Assembly: GCF_020622265.1 (NCBI RefSeq)
Contig: NZ_JACNMQ010000001.1
Coordinates: forward strand, 1,152,645 to 1,216,644
Source: Halomonas sp. M20
Lineage (GTDB): Bacteria > Pseudomonadota > Gammaproteobacteria > Pseudomonadales > Halomonadaceae
Length of the DNA: 64,000 bases
Direction: 5' to 3'
In this document: in pieces, positions 1 through 9,428 of the stretch
Layout of the letters: the number at the start of each line of letters is the position of its first letter
Position numbering within the stretch: the stretch's first letter is position 1
Notes under the pieces: generated by a model
Database searches by the model: none
The model's input: the letters and a program-made list of their open reading frames with translations, nothing else
Told to the model about the DNA's origin: nothing
Program-made: the position numbers and the translations under genes

Positions 1-95
1 GATACTTCAATGGCATGACGATATCCGGCAAGGTGTTGTACAAGGCGGCAGTGCGACAACGAGGAACTTGCCTGTCCAGTACTGATTCACGGGGA

Positions 96-101
96 TATAA
101 T
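96..101 (+). promoter_or_regulatory. Probable -10 element upstream of cysM
   Basis: A perfect TATAAT lies 77 nt before the chosen cysM start codon. A -35 at ideal spacing is weak (TGTCCA, 16 nt upstream). No gene could be supported in the first 177 bases; this stretch appears to be only the cysM leader and promoter. Confidence 0.45.
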
Positions 102-177
102 GCAGGCGATATTTCTCATCGGGCAGTCTTTTACCCATTGTCGGTACTTTGCGCCCCGTGGTCAGAAGGAAGAGTTC

Positions 178-1074
178 ATGCAATTTCATACCCTCGAAGA
201 TGTGGTCGGCAATACGCCGCTTGTGCGTCTCCAGCGTATCAATGCCGGACACAACAATACACTCCTGGCCAAGCTGGAAGGGAACAATCCAGCCGGCTCG
301 GTCAAGGACCGCCCGGCCCTGGCGATGATCAACGAGGCAGAGGCTCGGGGCGATATCGTGCCCGGGGATACCCTCATCGAGGCCACCTCGGGCAATACCG
401 GTATTGCCCTGGCCATGGCAGCAGCCATCAAGGGCTATCGCATGGTGCTGATCATGCCCGAGAACGCCTCCAGTGAGCGCAAGCAGGCCATGGCCGCCTA
501 TGGCGCAGAACTCCTAGGCGTGTCCAAGGAGGAAGGCATGGAGGGCGCTCGGGATCTTGCCCAAGGCATGATTGCGCGAGGCGAGGGCAAGCCCCTGGAT
601 CAGTTTGCCAATCCTGACAACCCCTTGTCGCATTTTCAGACTACCGGCCCCGAGCTTTGGCAGCAGACCGATGGCACGCTGACGCACTTTGTCAGCTCCA
701 TGGGCACGACCGGGACCATCATGGGCGTATCGCGCTATCTCAAAGAGCGCAATCCGGCGATCCAGATCGTGGGTCTGCAGCCAGAGGATGGCGCCAGCAT
801 CGCCGGTATCCGGCGCTGGCCCGAGGCCTACCTGCCCAGCATCTTCGATGCTTCCCGGGTAGATAGCGTGCTGGACATCGGCCAGCAGGAAGCCGAAGAG
901 CACATGCGAAGGCTGGCCCGGGAAGAGGGTATTCTGGCTGGCGTCTCCTCCGGAGGCTCTCTGGCCGGCGCACTGCGGGTCGCCGAGCAGGTCGAGAATG
1001 CGGTCATCGTGTTCATCGTCTGCGACCGGGGCGATCGCTATCTGTCGACGGGTCTATTCGCCCCGGGAGTTTGA
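178..1074 (+). CDS. cysM: Cysteine synthase B (O-acetylserine sulfhydrylase B)
   Basis: PLP enzyme that makes cysteine from O-acetylserine and sulfide (or thiosulfate, as known for CysM). The 298-residue protein has the PLP lysine in GSVKDRPA (K43), the substrate loop TSGNTG near residue 70, and the DRGDRYLSTG ending that separates CysM from CysK. The start ATG at 178 follows an AGGAAGAG ribosome site; the frame is open upstream to 100, but family proteins begin here. It is the first gene of the cysM-rlmD-relA-mazG-ppc run, an order also known in Pseudomonas. Cytoplasmic. Confidence 0.95.
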   Translation: MQFHTLEDVVGNTPLVRLQRINAGHNNTLLAKLEGNNPAGSVKDRPALAMINEAEARGDIVPGDTLIEATSGNTGIALAMAAAIKGYRMVLIMPENASSERKQAMAAYGAELLGVSKEEGMEGARDLAQGMIARGEGKPLDQFANPDNPLSHFQTTGPELWQQTDGTLTHFVSSMGTTGTIMGVSRYLKERNPAIQIVGLQPEDGASIAGIRRWPEAYLPSIFDASRVDSVLDIGQQEAEEHMRRLAREEGILAGVSSGGSLAGALRVAEQVENAVIVFIVCDRGDRYLSTGLFAPGV

Positions 1075-1076
1075 CC

Positions 1077-2525
1077 ATGGCCATGCTGGGCAAGCGGCGT
1101 CCTTCTCGGAGGCCCGGACAGCGTATTTCTGCTGGCGCGAAGCGCAAAGATCCAGCCCCGGATGGCGCTGCGATTAGTGATGCGATCAAAGAAGAGCGCG
1201 CCGGTGACGTCGATGAAAATGGGGTGGATATTCTTCGCCTGGCTCATGATGGACGCGGCATTGCAAAGGATGATGCAGGCAAGACCTTGTTCGTGGATCA
1301 GGCGTTGCCCGGGGAGCGAGTCAGGGTGGCGATCCACCGCAGCCGCAAGCGTTTCGATGAAGCGCATTTGCGCGAACTCGTCACGTCTTCCGCTGATCGC
1401 GTCTCACCGCCATGTTCGCATTATGGACAATGCGGCGGCTGCGATCTGCAGCATCTGGCCCTGCAAGCCCAGCGTCGACACAAATGCGATGCGTTGATCG
1501 ATCAGCTGGCGCGTCAGGGCGTGGCGCTGGAGGTGTCGCCAACGCTACTTGCGGGCGAGGGATTCGGCTACCGTCGGCGTGCCCGGCTCGGTGTCAAGGT
1601 CGATGCACAAGGTCAGGTACACCTAGGTTTTCGTGCCCGGGGCAGTCGTCATCTGGTTGATGTCGCCGAATGCTCCATTCTGGTGCCGCCATTGGCAGCG
1701 CTTTTGAATCCTTTGCGACAGCATCTCGCCACGCTTCAGGCGCCCAGGCAAGTAGGTCATGTCGAACTGCTTGCCGGTGACGATGAGCTGGCCGTCGTCG
1801 TCCGTCAACTGCGAGCCAATGCCGACGATGCCGAGGGTTGGCGTCAATGGGGTGACGCCAACAAGGTTTCGGTGGGTCTGCTGCAAGGCCGCGGAAATCC
1901 CAGGCTCGACTGGCTCGGCAAGACACCCCGTCTGCGCTATACCTTGAGTCATACCCAGCAAGGTAGCACCCGCGACCTCGCTCCGCGCCCTCTGGAGCTC
2001 TATTTTGGTCCTGGGGATTTTCTGCAGGTCAATGCCGAGGTCAATCGGGAAATGGTCGCCACCGCCCTGGAATGGCTCGAGCCTGACAAGAACGATCAGG
2101 TGCTGGATCTATTCGCCGGCGTCGGTAATTTCAGTCTGGCGCTGGCGCCCAGGGTCGCCAAGGTCACAAGCGTGGAGGGGAGTCTGGCAATGGTGGAGCG
2201 TCTTCGCCGTAACGCTCGGCACAATGGCCTGGATAACGTCGACGCCCGGTTAGGTAACCTGGACCAGTCCCCAGCCCTGGATTCACACCCCCATAGTGTG
2301 GTGCTGGACCCGCCACGAAGCGGCGCCGAAGCAGTATGCCGAACCTTGGCTGGAAGCGGGATAAAGCGAATTCTTTATGTCTCCTGCGATCCGGCAACCC
2401 TTGCTCGGGATGCAGGTCATCTCTTGCAGGGCGGCTATCGAATAACTCGGGCCGCCGTGGCGGACATGTTTGCCCAGACCGCTCATCTCGAAGCCATGCT
2501 GCTATTCGAGGGGCCTTCCGCTTAG
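1077..2525 (+). CDS. rlmD: 23S rRNA (uracil-1939-C5)-methyltransferase RlmD
   Basis: SAM-dependent enzyme of the RumA/TrmA family that methylates U1939 of 23S rRNA. The 482-residue protein has a TRAM-type N-terminal segment, the iron-sulfur cysteine cluster CSHYGQCGGC, the SAM site DLFAGVGNFS, the LDPPRSG motif and the catalytic cysteine in YVSCDPAT. The ATG at 1077 sits 2 nt after the cysM stop with GGGAG upstream; an in-frame TTG at 1071 and ATG at 1083 are alternatives. Its N-terminus is arginine- and lysine-rich for about 30 residues, which could be extra RNA contact. Confidence 0.95.
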   Translation: MAMLGKRRPSRRPGQRISAGAKRKDPAPDGAAISDAIKEERAGDVDENGVDILRLAHDGRGIAKDDAGKTLFVDQALPGERVRVAIHRSRKRFDEAHLRELVTSSADRVSPPCSHYGQCGGCDLQHLALQAQRRHKCDALIDQLARQGVALEVSPTLLAGEGFGYRRRARLGVKVDAQGQVHLGFRARGSRHLVDVAECSILVPPLAALLNPLRQHLATLQAPRQVGHVELLAGDDELAVVVRQLRANADDAEGWRQWGDANKVSVGLLQGRGNPRLDWLGKTPRLRYTLSHTQQGSTRDLAPRPLELYFGPGDFLQVNAEVNREMVATALEWLEPDKNDQVLDLFAGVGNFSLALAPRVAKVTSVEGSLAMVERLRRNARHNGLDNVDARLGNLDQSPALDSHPHSVVLDPPRSGAEAVCRTLAGSGIKRILYVSCDPATLARDAGHLLQGGYRITRAAVADMFAQTAHLEAMLLFEGPSA

Positions 2526-2553
2526 CGGCGGAGAGCATCAGGGAGGGAAGATC

Positions 2554-4812
2554 ATGGTCAAGATCCGCGAAGACCAGCCAATGACCGAAGAAGGAAACGT
2601 GAATATTCCTCTTTGGCTCGAGCGTCTACAGGACGATGTGGAACTGCGCGACCTGGGCAGGATGCGTGCGGCCTGCGAACTGGCGGACCATCTCGCGAAA
2701 AGCGCGGAAAAGCCTCATAATGCCTGGACGATGGACGGTTCTAGCTTCCGCACCGGTCTGGAAATGGCGGATATCCTGAGCGAGCTCAAGCTTGATCAAG
2801 AAACCCTCGAAGCGGCGGTGCTCTACCGCGCCGTACGGGAGGGCAGAATCAGCGTCGAAGGTATCAAAAAACGCTTTGGTCGCGAAGTCGCCTGTCTGAT
2901 CGACGGCGTTCTCTCTATGGCGGCGATCAGTCAGCAGCAGATGCCAAGCCGAGGATTGGTTCAGCACAACCAGCAGGAAAATCTGCGCAAGATGCTGGTC
3001 AGCATGATCGACGATGTGCGCATCGCGCTGATCAAGATCGCCGAGCGCACCTGTGCGCTGCGTCAGGTGCGCGAGGCGCCCCGGGAAAAGCGTCTGCAGG
3101 TGGCCCATGAAGTCGCCGACATTTATGCGCCGCTGGCGCATCGTTTGGGTATTGGCCAGCTCAAATGGGAGCTGGAGGATCTGTCGTTTCGCTATCTGCA
3201 TGAAGAGGACTACAGGCGCATCGCCAAGCTGCTGGCGGAAAGGCGACTGGATCGTGACCGCTATATCAAGGAGGTGGTCGCGACGTTGGAAGGCCTGCTC
3301 GACCAACAAGGTATTACCGACTACCAGGTGGATGGTCGAGCCAAGCATATCTATTCAATCTGGCGCAAGATGCAGCGCAAGCGCATCGATTTTTCACAGG
3401 TCTACGATGTGCGCGCCGTACGCATCCTGGTTCCGGACGTAACCGACTGCTATGCGGCGCTGGGGATCGTGCATTCCCGTTGGCATCACGTGCCCAACGA
3501 GTTCGACGATTACATTGCCAACCCCAAGAAGAACGGCTATCGGTCGTTGCATACCGCCATGATCGGGCCCGAGAACAAGGTGCTCGAAATCCAGATTCGC
3601 ACCTTCGCCATGCACGAGGATGCGGAGCTGGGCGTCTGCGCTCACTGGCGCTACAAGGGCCACGAGGTGGGCCGCAAGAGCCGGGGTTATGAAGACAAGA
3701 TTTCCTGGCTGCGCCAGGTGCTTGCCTGGCAGGACGAAGTGGGGGATATGGGCGATCTTCGGGAAGGACTCGCCAGCGACGTGGCGCCGGATCGTATCTA
3801 TGTCTTCACCCCGGAAGGGCACGTCATCGATCTGCCGCGCAATGCCACTCCCATCGATTTCGCCTACCGGGTGCATACCGAGATCGGCCATCGCTGCCGC
3901 GGTGCCAAGATCAACGGGCGCATCGTTCCGCTGACCTACAAACTCAAGACCGGGCATCAGATCGAGATTCTTACCGCCACCAAGGGTGGCCCCAGTCGCG
4001 ACTGGCTCAACCCCAGTCTCGGCTACGTCAAGACTACCCGGGCCCGGGCCAAGATTCAGTCCTGGTTCAAGCATCAGGCCCGGGATCAGAACCTGGAAGA
4101 AGGCCGGGCGCTGTTCGACAAGGAGTTCAAACGCCTGGATATCGAAGGGTTGAATCTTACGACCCTGGCCAAGGCGGTCAACTACCTGAATCCGGAGGAT
4201 ATGTATGCTGCCATCGGCGCTGGAGACCTGCGAATCGGTCAGGTGCTGCACCAGGCCCAGCAACTGTTCGGCGAAAGCGATGACGAAGAGCAACTCGATC
4301 GTCTGCTGACCAAGCCCAAACCACCCAGCCACAAGGATGACGGTATCACCGTGCTCGGTGTGGGCAACCTCAAGACGGTCATGGCCAATTGCTGCCACCC
4401 GGTACATGGCGATCAGATCATCGGCTACATTACCCAGGGCCGAGGGGTTACCATTCACCGGCAGGACTGTCCGAACATCTTGCAGCTGCGCACCGAAGAG
4501 CCGGGCCGTATCGTCGATGTCGAGTGGGGCAAGAAGGCTCACAGCAAGTATCCGGTCAATATTGCGATAGAGGCCTGGGATCGCTCAGGGCTGCTGCGAG
4601 ACGTGATTCAGGTGTTCACTCACGATCGCGCCAACGTTCTGGCGCTCAATACGCTGATCAATAAGGACGACAATCTTGCTCGGCTGAAGATCACACTGGA
4701 AGTCGATAGTCTGGAGTGTCTTGGACGCATCTTTTCACGTATTCAGCAATTGCCCAATATTGTCGATGTCAAGCGCCTGCGCGAGGGTACCGGCAAGAGA
4801 GCCCGCTCATGA
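2554..4812 (+). CDS. relA: (p)ppGpp synthetase RelA (GTP pyrophosphokinase)
   Basis: Ribosome-associated alarmone synthetase of the stringent response, making pppGpp/ppGpp from GTP/GDP and ATP. The 752 residues carry a pseudo-hydrolase domain (about 60-200) that lacks the HD metal site (LYRAVREG where hydrolases have an HD-x3-ED motif), a synthetase domain from about 260, then TGS (about 412-475) and C-terminal ACT (about 667-750). The synthetase contains EFDD at about 316-319, the acidic signature of synthesis-only RelA enzymes. ATG 2554 follows GGGAGGGAAG. The stop overlaps the mazG start, so the two are co-translated. Confidence 0.96.
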   Translation: MVKIREDQPMTEEGNVNIPLWLERLQDDVELRDLGRMRAACELADHLAKSAEKPHNAWTMDGSSFRTGLEMADILSELKLDQETLEAAVLYRAVREGRISVEGIKKRFGREVACLIDGVLSMAAISQQQMPSRGLVQHNQQENLRKMLVSMIDDVRIALIKIAERTCALRQVREAPREKRLQVAHEVADIYAPLAHRLGIGQLKWELEDLSFRYLHEEDYRRIAKLLAERRLDRDRYIKEVVATLEGLLDQQGITDYQVDGRAKHIYSIWRKMQRKRIDFSQVYDVRAVRILVPDVTDCYAALGIVHSRWHHVPNEFDDYIANPKKNGYRSLHTAMIGPENKVLEIQIRTFAMHEDAELGVCAHWRYKGHEVGRKSRGYEDKISWLRQVLAWQDEVGDMGDLREGLASDVAPDRIYVFTPEGHVIDLPRNATPIDFAYRVHTEIGHRCRGAKINGRIVPLTYKLKTGHQIEILTATKGGPSRDWLNPSLGYVKTTRARAKIQSWFKHQARDQNLEEGRALFDKEFKRLDIEGLNLTTLAKAVNYLNPEDMYAAIGAGDLRIGQVLHQAQQLFGESDDEEQLDRLLTKPKPPSHKDDGITVLGVGNLKTVMANCCHPVHGDQIIGYITQGRGVTIHRQDCPNILQLRTEEPGRIVDVEWGKKAHSKYPVNIAIEAWDRSGLLRDVIQVFTHDRANVLALNTLINKDDNLARLKITLEVDSLECLGRIFSRIQQLPNIVDVKRLREGTGKRARS

Positions 4813-5666
4813 ATGAATCCCTGCACTATAGCTTCGACGATTTGCTTACTTTGATGGACGTGCTCCGCGATCCCGACCAGGGCTGCCCTTGGGACGTCAA
4901 ACAGGATTGGGACAGCATCGTGCCGCACACTCTCGAGGAAGCCTACGAAGTGGCCGATGCCATCGAGCGCCGCGCCTTTGGCGAACTCCCGGGCGAGCTG
5001 GGCGATCTGCTGTTTCAGGTGGTGTACTACAGTCAGTTTGCTCGGGAAGAGGGACGTTTCGATTTCCAGGATATCGTCGATGCATTGATGAACAAGATGC
5101 TCAGGCGCCATCCTCATGTATTTCCCGAGGGCACCCTGGCATCGCGCCGTCAGGGTGTCAGCGCCGCCGAAGTCGAGACCCGCCAGGTTAGCTCGCGCTG
5201 GGAACAGCTCAAGGCCGAAGAGCGGGACGATCGCCAAGAACAGGAGTCAAGCTCGGTGCTTGCCGATATCCCCCGGGGGCTGCCCGCGCTGACCCGAGCG
5301 GCCAAATTGACAAAACGTGCGTCCCGGGTCGGGTTCGATTGGCCCGATACCCGAGGGGTGATCGCCAAGATTCGCGAGGAACTCGATGAAGTCGAGGAAG
5401 CGCTTGCCGCCGATGACGAGGACCATGTCCGGGAAGAAGTCGGTGATCTGCTGTTCGCGGTGGTCAATCTCGCAAGACAACGAAAAATCGACCCCGAGCA
5501 GGCACTGCGCGCCACCAATGGCAAGTTCGAACGGCGGTTCGGCTATGTCGAGCAGGCTCTGGCCCGCTCGGAGCGAACCCTCGACGAGGCGAATCTAGCG
5601 GAGATGGATCGTCATTGGAACGATGCCAAAGACCGCGAACGCAACAGCATCAAGGAGAGTTTGTGA
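4809..5666 (+). CDS. mazG: Nucleoside triphosphate pyrophosphohydrolase MazG
   Basis: Hydrolyses (d)NTPs to the monophosphate and PPi. In E. coli MazG limits ppGpp, which fits its place after relA. The 285 residues hold two MazG repeats: the N-terminal one with GCPWD followed by LEEAYEVADAIE and ELGDLLFQ, and the C-terminal one with REELDEVEEAL and EEVGDLLFAV. Both keep the E-E-x-E-x-x-D metal-binding pattern. The ATG overlaps the relA stop (ATGA) and the stop overlaps the ppc start by one base, so relA, mazG and ppc look like one transcript. Confidence 0.95.
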   Translation: MNESLHYSFDDLLTLMDVLRDPDQGCPWDVKQDWDSIVPHTLEEAYEVADAIERRAFGELPGELGDLLFQVVYYSQFAREEGRFDFQDIVDALMNKMLRRHPHVFPEGTLASRRQGVSAAEVETRQVSSRWEQLKAEERDDRQEQESSSVLADIPRGLPALTRAAKLTKRASRVGFDWPDTRGVIAKIREELDEVEEALAADDEDHVREEVGDLLFAVVNLARQRKIDPEQALRATNGKFERRFGYVEQALARSERTLDEANLAEMDRHWNDAKDRERNSIKESL

Positions 5667-8314
5667 TGGGCCAGCATCTGCATGAGTCCCTGCGCGACAA
5701 CGTGCGCCTCCTGGGCGATAGCCTGGGACACACCATAGCCGAGGACCTGGGCAAGGAGTTCGTCGACAAGATCGAAACCATTCGCGCGCTAGCCAAGCGA
5801 GGGCGTCAAGAGGGCGGTGAGTCCCATAGTGAACTGATCGAATATCTGCGCACCTTGCCGGACGAAGAACTGCTGCCGGTCACTCGGGCCTTCAATCAGT
5901 TTCTCAATTTCACCAATATTGCCGAGCAGCACTATCGTGCCCGGTTTCGTCGGGTCGAGGATTACAAGCCAGGGTCGCAGCCGGCGCTCGATGAACTGTT
6001 CAATCGCATCCAGCAGGCCGGTCATGCGCCCCGACAACTGGTGGAGACTCTGGCCGGGATGCGAGTCGAGCTGGTGCTCACCGCCCACCCGACCGAGGTC
6101 ATCCGACGTACGCTGATTCAGAAGTACGATGCCATCGACGACTGCCTGACCGTCGTGGAAGGCAGCCTCGATTACCCGGAGCGAGCCGCCCGGGCTCAAG
6201 GCCGTCTCAAGGAGTTGATCAGCCAGGCCTGGCATACCGATGAGATACGCCATGAGCGGCCAACCCCGGTGGATGAGGCCAAGTGGGGGTTTGCGGTGAT
6301 CGAAAACTCCCTGTGGCAGGCGGTACCGGATTTTCATCGCGACCTGGACAACTTGCTGCTCGAGGCAGCTGGTGAACGACTGCCCCTGGATGCGTCGCCA
6401 CTGCGTTTTGCTTCCTGGATGGGCGGAGATCGCGACGGCAATCCCAATGTGACCGCCAAGGTGACCCGGGAGGTACTGTTGCTCGGGCGCTGGATGGCGG
6501 CGGATCTCTATCTGCGCGACCTGGATCAGCTCAAGATCGAGCTATCCATGTGGAAGGCCAACAGCGCGCTGCGCTCGGAGGTTGGCGACGAGGCGGAACC
6601 CTATCGCGCATTGATCAAACGGCTGATCACCCGAGTCGAGGCAACTCGGGATTGGGCCCAGGCCTGTCTCGATGGGGTCAATTACGACGGCGGGCCCATC
6701 ATCGAGACCCGGGATCAGCTTTATACGCCGCTGCTTGCCTGCTATCGCTCGCTGTGTGACGTAGGACTCAATGGCATCGCCAATGGCGTACTGCTCGATA
6801 CCCTGCGCCGAGTCGCCGTGTTCGGGGTCACCTTGGCCAAACTCGACATTCGCCAGGAGTCGAGCCGGCATAGTCAGGTGTTCGATGAACTCAGCGACTA
6901 TCTGGGGCTGGGGCGTTATCGGGAGTGGGACGAACAGCAGCGCCAGGATTTTCTACTGACCGAACTCGAGTCCCATCGTCCGCTCATTCCACGCCGCTGG
7001 GAGTGTTCCACGGAAACCCGGGAGGTGCTCGATACGTTTCGTACCATCGCCCAGGAGCATCGCGAGGCTCTGGGTACCTACGTGATCTCCATGGCGGGCC
7101 AGCCTTCCGATGTACTGGCGGTAGCCTTACTGATGAAAGAGGTGGGTGGGGACGTACGCTTGCCCATAGCCCCCTTGTTCGAGACCTTGAGCGATCTCGA
7201 CGGCGCCGGTGAAGCCATCGATCAGCTGTTGTCGTTGCCCGGCTATCGCCGCTTGGTCAACGACCGTCAGGAAGTGATGATCGGCTACTCGGATTCCGCC
7301 AAGGACGCCGGGCAACTGGCAGCGGCCTGGGCTCAGTACCGCGCTCAGGAAGCACTGGTAGAGGTATGCGAGCGCCAGGGCGTCAAACTCACCTTGTTTC
7401 ACGGTCGTGGCGGTGCCGTGGGGCGTGGCGGTGGTCCCGCACACGCGGCTATTCTGTCCCAGCCGCCGGGTTCGGTGAATGGCAGTCTGCGAGTCACCGA
7501 GCAGGGCGAGATGATTCGTTTCAAGTTCGGCCAGTCGGACATTGCCCTGCGCTCCATGGAGATCTACACCTGCGCCGTACTCGAGGCCACGCTCCTGCCG
7601 CCACCGATGCCGAAGCCGGCCTGGCGGGAAGAGATGGATCGGCTGGCAGATATTGCCCACCGGGCTTACGTTGGCGTGGTGCGCGAGAACCCGGATTTCG
7701 TGCCCTATTTTCGTGCGGTCACGCCGGAAGGAGCGCTTGGTCGCCTGCCCTTGGGCTCGCGCCCGGCCAAGCGGCGCCAGGAAGGCGGGGTCGAATCCCT
7801 GCGAGCGATCCCCTGGATTTTTGCCTGGACCCAGATTCGTTTCATGTTGCCTGCCTGGCTGGGTAGCGGCGAGGCCTTCGCGACACGTTTGAAAGAAGAG
7901 GGTGGACTCGAGCATTTACGCGAAATGCGCAAGCACTGGCCGTTTTTCGGTACCTATCTCGACATGCTCGAGATGCTGCTGGGCAAGGCCGATGTGGGTA
8001 TTGCCGCCTACTACGAGCACCGGCTGGTGGTGGAACCTTCCCTTCAGGCGCTGGGCCAGGAGCTGCGAGAACGTATGCAGCACCTGCAAGAGCTGCTACT
8101 CGAAATCCTCGACCAGGATGAGCTGCTGGCGGATACGCCTTTGATTCGTCAGGCCATCGATGTACGTAATCCCTATATCGACCCGCTGCACAGCCTTCAG
8201 GCAGAACTGTTGCAACGCAATCGGGATGCGGACGGGGCGATCAGCCCCGAACTTTCCCGGGCGTTGATGGTGACTATGGCTGGGATCTCGGCCGGTCTAC
8301 GCAATACCGGATAA
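5666..8314 (+). CDS. ppc: Phosphoenolpyruvate carboxylase
   Basis: Anaplerotic enzyme that carboxylates PEP to oxaloacetate in the cytoplasm. At 882 residues it matches E. coli Ppc (883). Visible signatures are the catalytic histidine in LTAHPTEV (H141), GYSDSAKDAG, the glycine-rich loop FHGRGGAVGRGGG, and the invariant RNTG C-terminus. The ATG at 5666 shares a base with the mazG stop, with GGAGAG upstream. It is the last gene before the large palindrome at 8313. Confidence 0.97.
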   Translation: MGQHLHESLRDNVRLLGDSLGHTIAEDLGKEFVDKIETIRALAKRGRQEGGESHSELIEYLRTLPDEELLPVTRAFNQFLNFTNIAEQHYRARFRRVEDYKPGSQPALDELFNRIQQAGHAPRQLVETLAGMRVELVLTAHPTEVIRRTLIQKYDAIDDCLTVVEGSLDYPERAARAQGRLKELISQAWHTDEIRHERPTPVDEAKWGFAVIENSLWQAVPDFHRDLDNLLLEAAGERLPLDASPLRFASWMGGDRDGNPNVTAKVTREVLLLGRWMAADLYLRDLDQLKIELSMWKANSALRSEVGDEAEPYRALIKRLITRVEATRDWAQACLDGVNYDGGPIIETRDQLYTPLLACYRSLCDVGLNGIANGVLLDTLRRVAVFGVTLAKLDIRQESSRHSQVFDELSDYLGLGRYREWDEQQRQDFLLTELESHRPLIPRRWECSTETREVLDTFRTIAQEHREALGTYVISMAGQPSDVLAVALLMKEVGGDVRLPIAPLFETLSDLDGAGEAIDQLLSLPGYRRLVNDRQEVMIGYSDSAKDAGQLAAAWAQYRAQEALVEVCERQGVKLTLFHGRGGAVGRGGGPAHAAILSQPPGSVNGSLRVTEQGEMIRFKFGQSDIALRSMEIYTCAVLEATLLPPPMPKPAWREEMDRLADIAHRAYVGVVRENPDFVPYFRAVTPEGALGRLPLGSRPAKRRQEGGVESLRAIPWIFAWTQIRFMLPAWLGSGEAFATRLKEEGGLEHLREMRKHWPFFGTYLDMLEMLLGKADVGIAAYYEHRLVVEPSLQALGQELRERMQHLQELLLEILDQDELLADTPLIRQAIDVRNPYIDPLHSLQAELLQRNRDADGAISPELSRALMVTMAGISAGLRNTG

Positions 8315-8431
8315 AACGCATCAATCTTCAGTCATGCTGTGTTGGAAACCGATTCGAAGTGCTCATTTACTAAAGTAAACTCCGCTTTCGAATCGGTTTC
8401 CGCCTTGCCTGACTATTGCTTGATGCGTTTT
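8313..8431. repeat. 119-nt nested imperfect palindrome (intergenic structured repeat)
   Basis: The outer arms are AAAACGCATCAA (8313-8324) and its complement (8420-8431). The inner arms are a perfect 15-bp stem (8344-8358 with 8387-8401), capped by TTTAC-taaa-GTAAA. The left arm starts inside the ppc stop codon region. The apex text at 8361-8385 recurs almost unchanged at 22908-22933, and the same architecture recurs at 55009-55136. It lies between the convergent ppc and panE genes and may act as a bidirectional terminator or be a MITE- or ERIC-like mobile palindrome. The rest of this intergenic stretch to 8549 shows no gene. Confidence 0.75.
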
Positions 8432-8549
8432 GCTACGGCGGGCTGCGCTCGCCGATTTTCGCCGCGTCTTGCTTTCGCTCGCTAGCGCCTTACTGTCCCC
8501 TTGAAAGAAGCAGGGCCCTCGCGAAGGCTTGCCCCCGGCAAAGCCCATC

Positions 8550-9428
8550 CTATGGGGTGCTGTCCCACAGGGCATTAAGGTGTGGCGTTGCGATATCGTG
8601 GCGTCGAGCCGCTTCGAACAGCGGCCCGAGGATGGCGTCGCGTTCGGTGGGGCGGTTGGCCAGCACGTCTTGCAGCATCGAGGCGCGGTTGTTGGCGGTG
8701 GTCTCGATCACCTTCCAGATCATCGCTTCCCAGCCATTCTCGGGCGTCGTGATGCCTTCAGCTTCCATGACCGAATTCAAATCGCCAATGATGGCAGTGA
8801 CCATGGGCCGAAAAGGGCGGTCGCGCAGCTGACCGTTGCGAATGCGATAACGCGCCACGAGAGGGTTGATGGCGGCGTTGACGGCGAGCTTGTGCCATAG
8901 CCGGCGGCGGGTATCGTCGCAGGGTTCGGCGGACAAGCTGGCTCTAGCGAGCATTTTGGCAACGTTGTCTGCAAGTTCGGGATAGCCGCCGTCGAGATGG
9001 CCGACGAAAGTATGGCCTCGACCCGCATGCACCACGCCGTCTTCGCCTTGGGTGTAGGCGCCTTCCGTGGTGGTGGCGCACAGCACCGGGCCTGGCCAGC
9101 GCCGGGTCAAAGGTTCCTGCACCTGAAAGCCGTTTTGCCACAGCACCAGCGGCGTGGCGGGATCGATATGCTCGGCAAGCTCAGCGAGGGCCTGTTGGGC
9201 GGCATAGGCCTTGGTGGCGAGATGCACCAGTGCCGGTTGCCGTGGCGCCTGATCCGCGGTGATGCGGGGTACAGGACGGCTCAGGATTTCACCTTCTGGC
9301 GTTACCAGGTTGATGGGGCGAGACGACGCTTGGCGGCCGATCAGTGCCACCCTGTTCTGCTGGTCAAGATAGGCAGCGAGCAAACGTCCCAAGGCGCCGG
9401 GGCCGAGAATCAGGGCTGAGTTCATCAT
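8550..9428 (-). CDS. panE: 2-dehydropantoate 2-reductase (ketopantoate reductase)
   Basis: NADPH-dependent reduction of ketopantoate to pantoate in pantothenate/CoA synthesis. The 292-residue protein starts with the Rossmann motif LGPGALGRLL and has the family lysine in HKLAVNAAINP and a conserved N-S-D-like helix region (GDLNSVMEAEGI). Length fits PanE (about 290-300). Its ATG overlaps the topB stop by four bases, so it is translated after topB. Two ATGs stand in tandem at the start; 9428 is used. Confidence 0.88.
   Translation of the reverse strand: MMNSALILGPGALGRLLAAYLDQQNRVALIGRQASSRPINLVTPEGEILSRPVPRITADQAPRQPALVHLATKAYAAQQALAELAEHIDPATPLVLWQNGFQVQEPLTRRWPGPVLCATTTEGAYTQGEDGVVHAGRGHTFVGHLDGGYPELADNVAKMLARASLSAEPCDDTRRRLWHKLAVNAAINPLVARYRIRNGQLRDRPFRPMVTAIIGDLNSVMEAEGITTPENGWEAMIWKVIETTANNRASMLQDVLANRPTERDAILGPLFEAARRHDIATPHLNALWDSTP

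Noticed and set aside
7..252. Possible end of a divergent gene before cysM
   Set aside because: The 81-codon frame overlaps the cysM start and promoter and shows no recognisable domain.
3394..4542. 382-codon open frame opposite relA
   Set aside because: Shadow of relA: no motif and no ribosome site; the relA reading is unambiguous.
8313..8431. Reading the palindrome simply as the ppc terminator
   Set aside because: It has nested arms far longer than needed, no T-run, and relatives at 22908 and 55009 outside terminator positions, so it is listed as a repeat.
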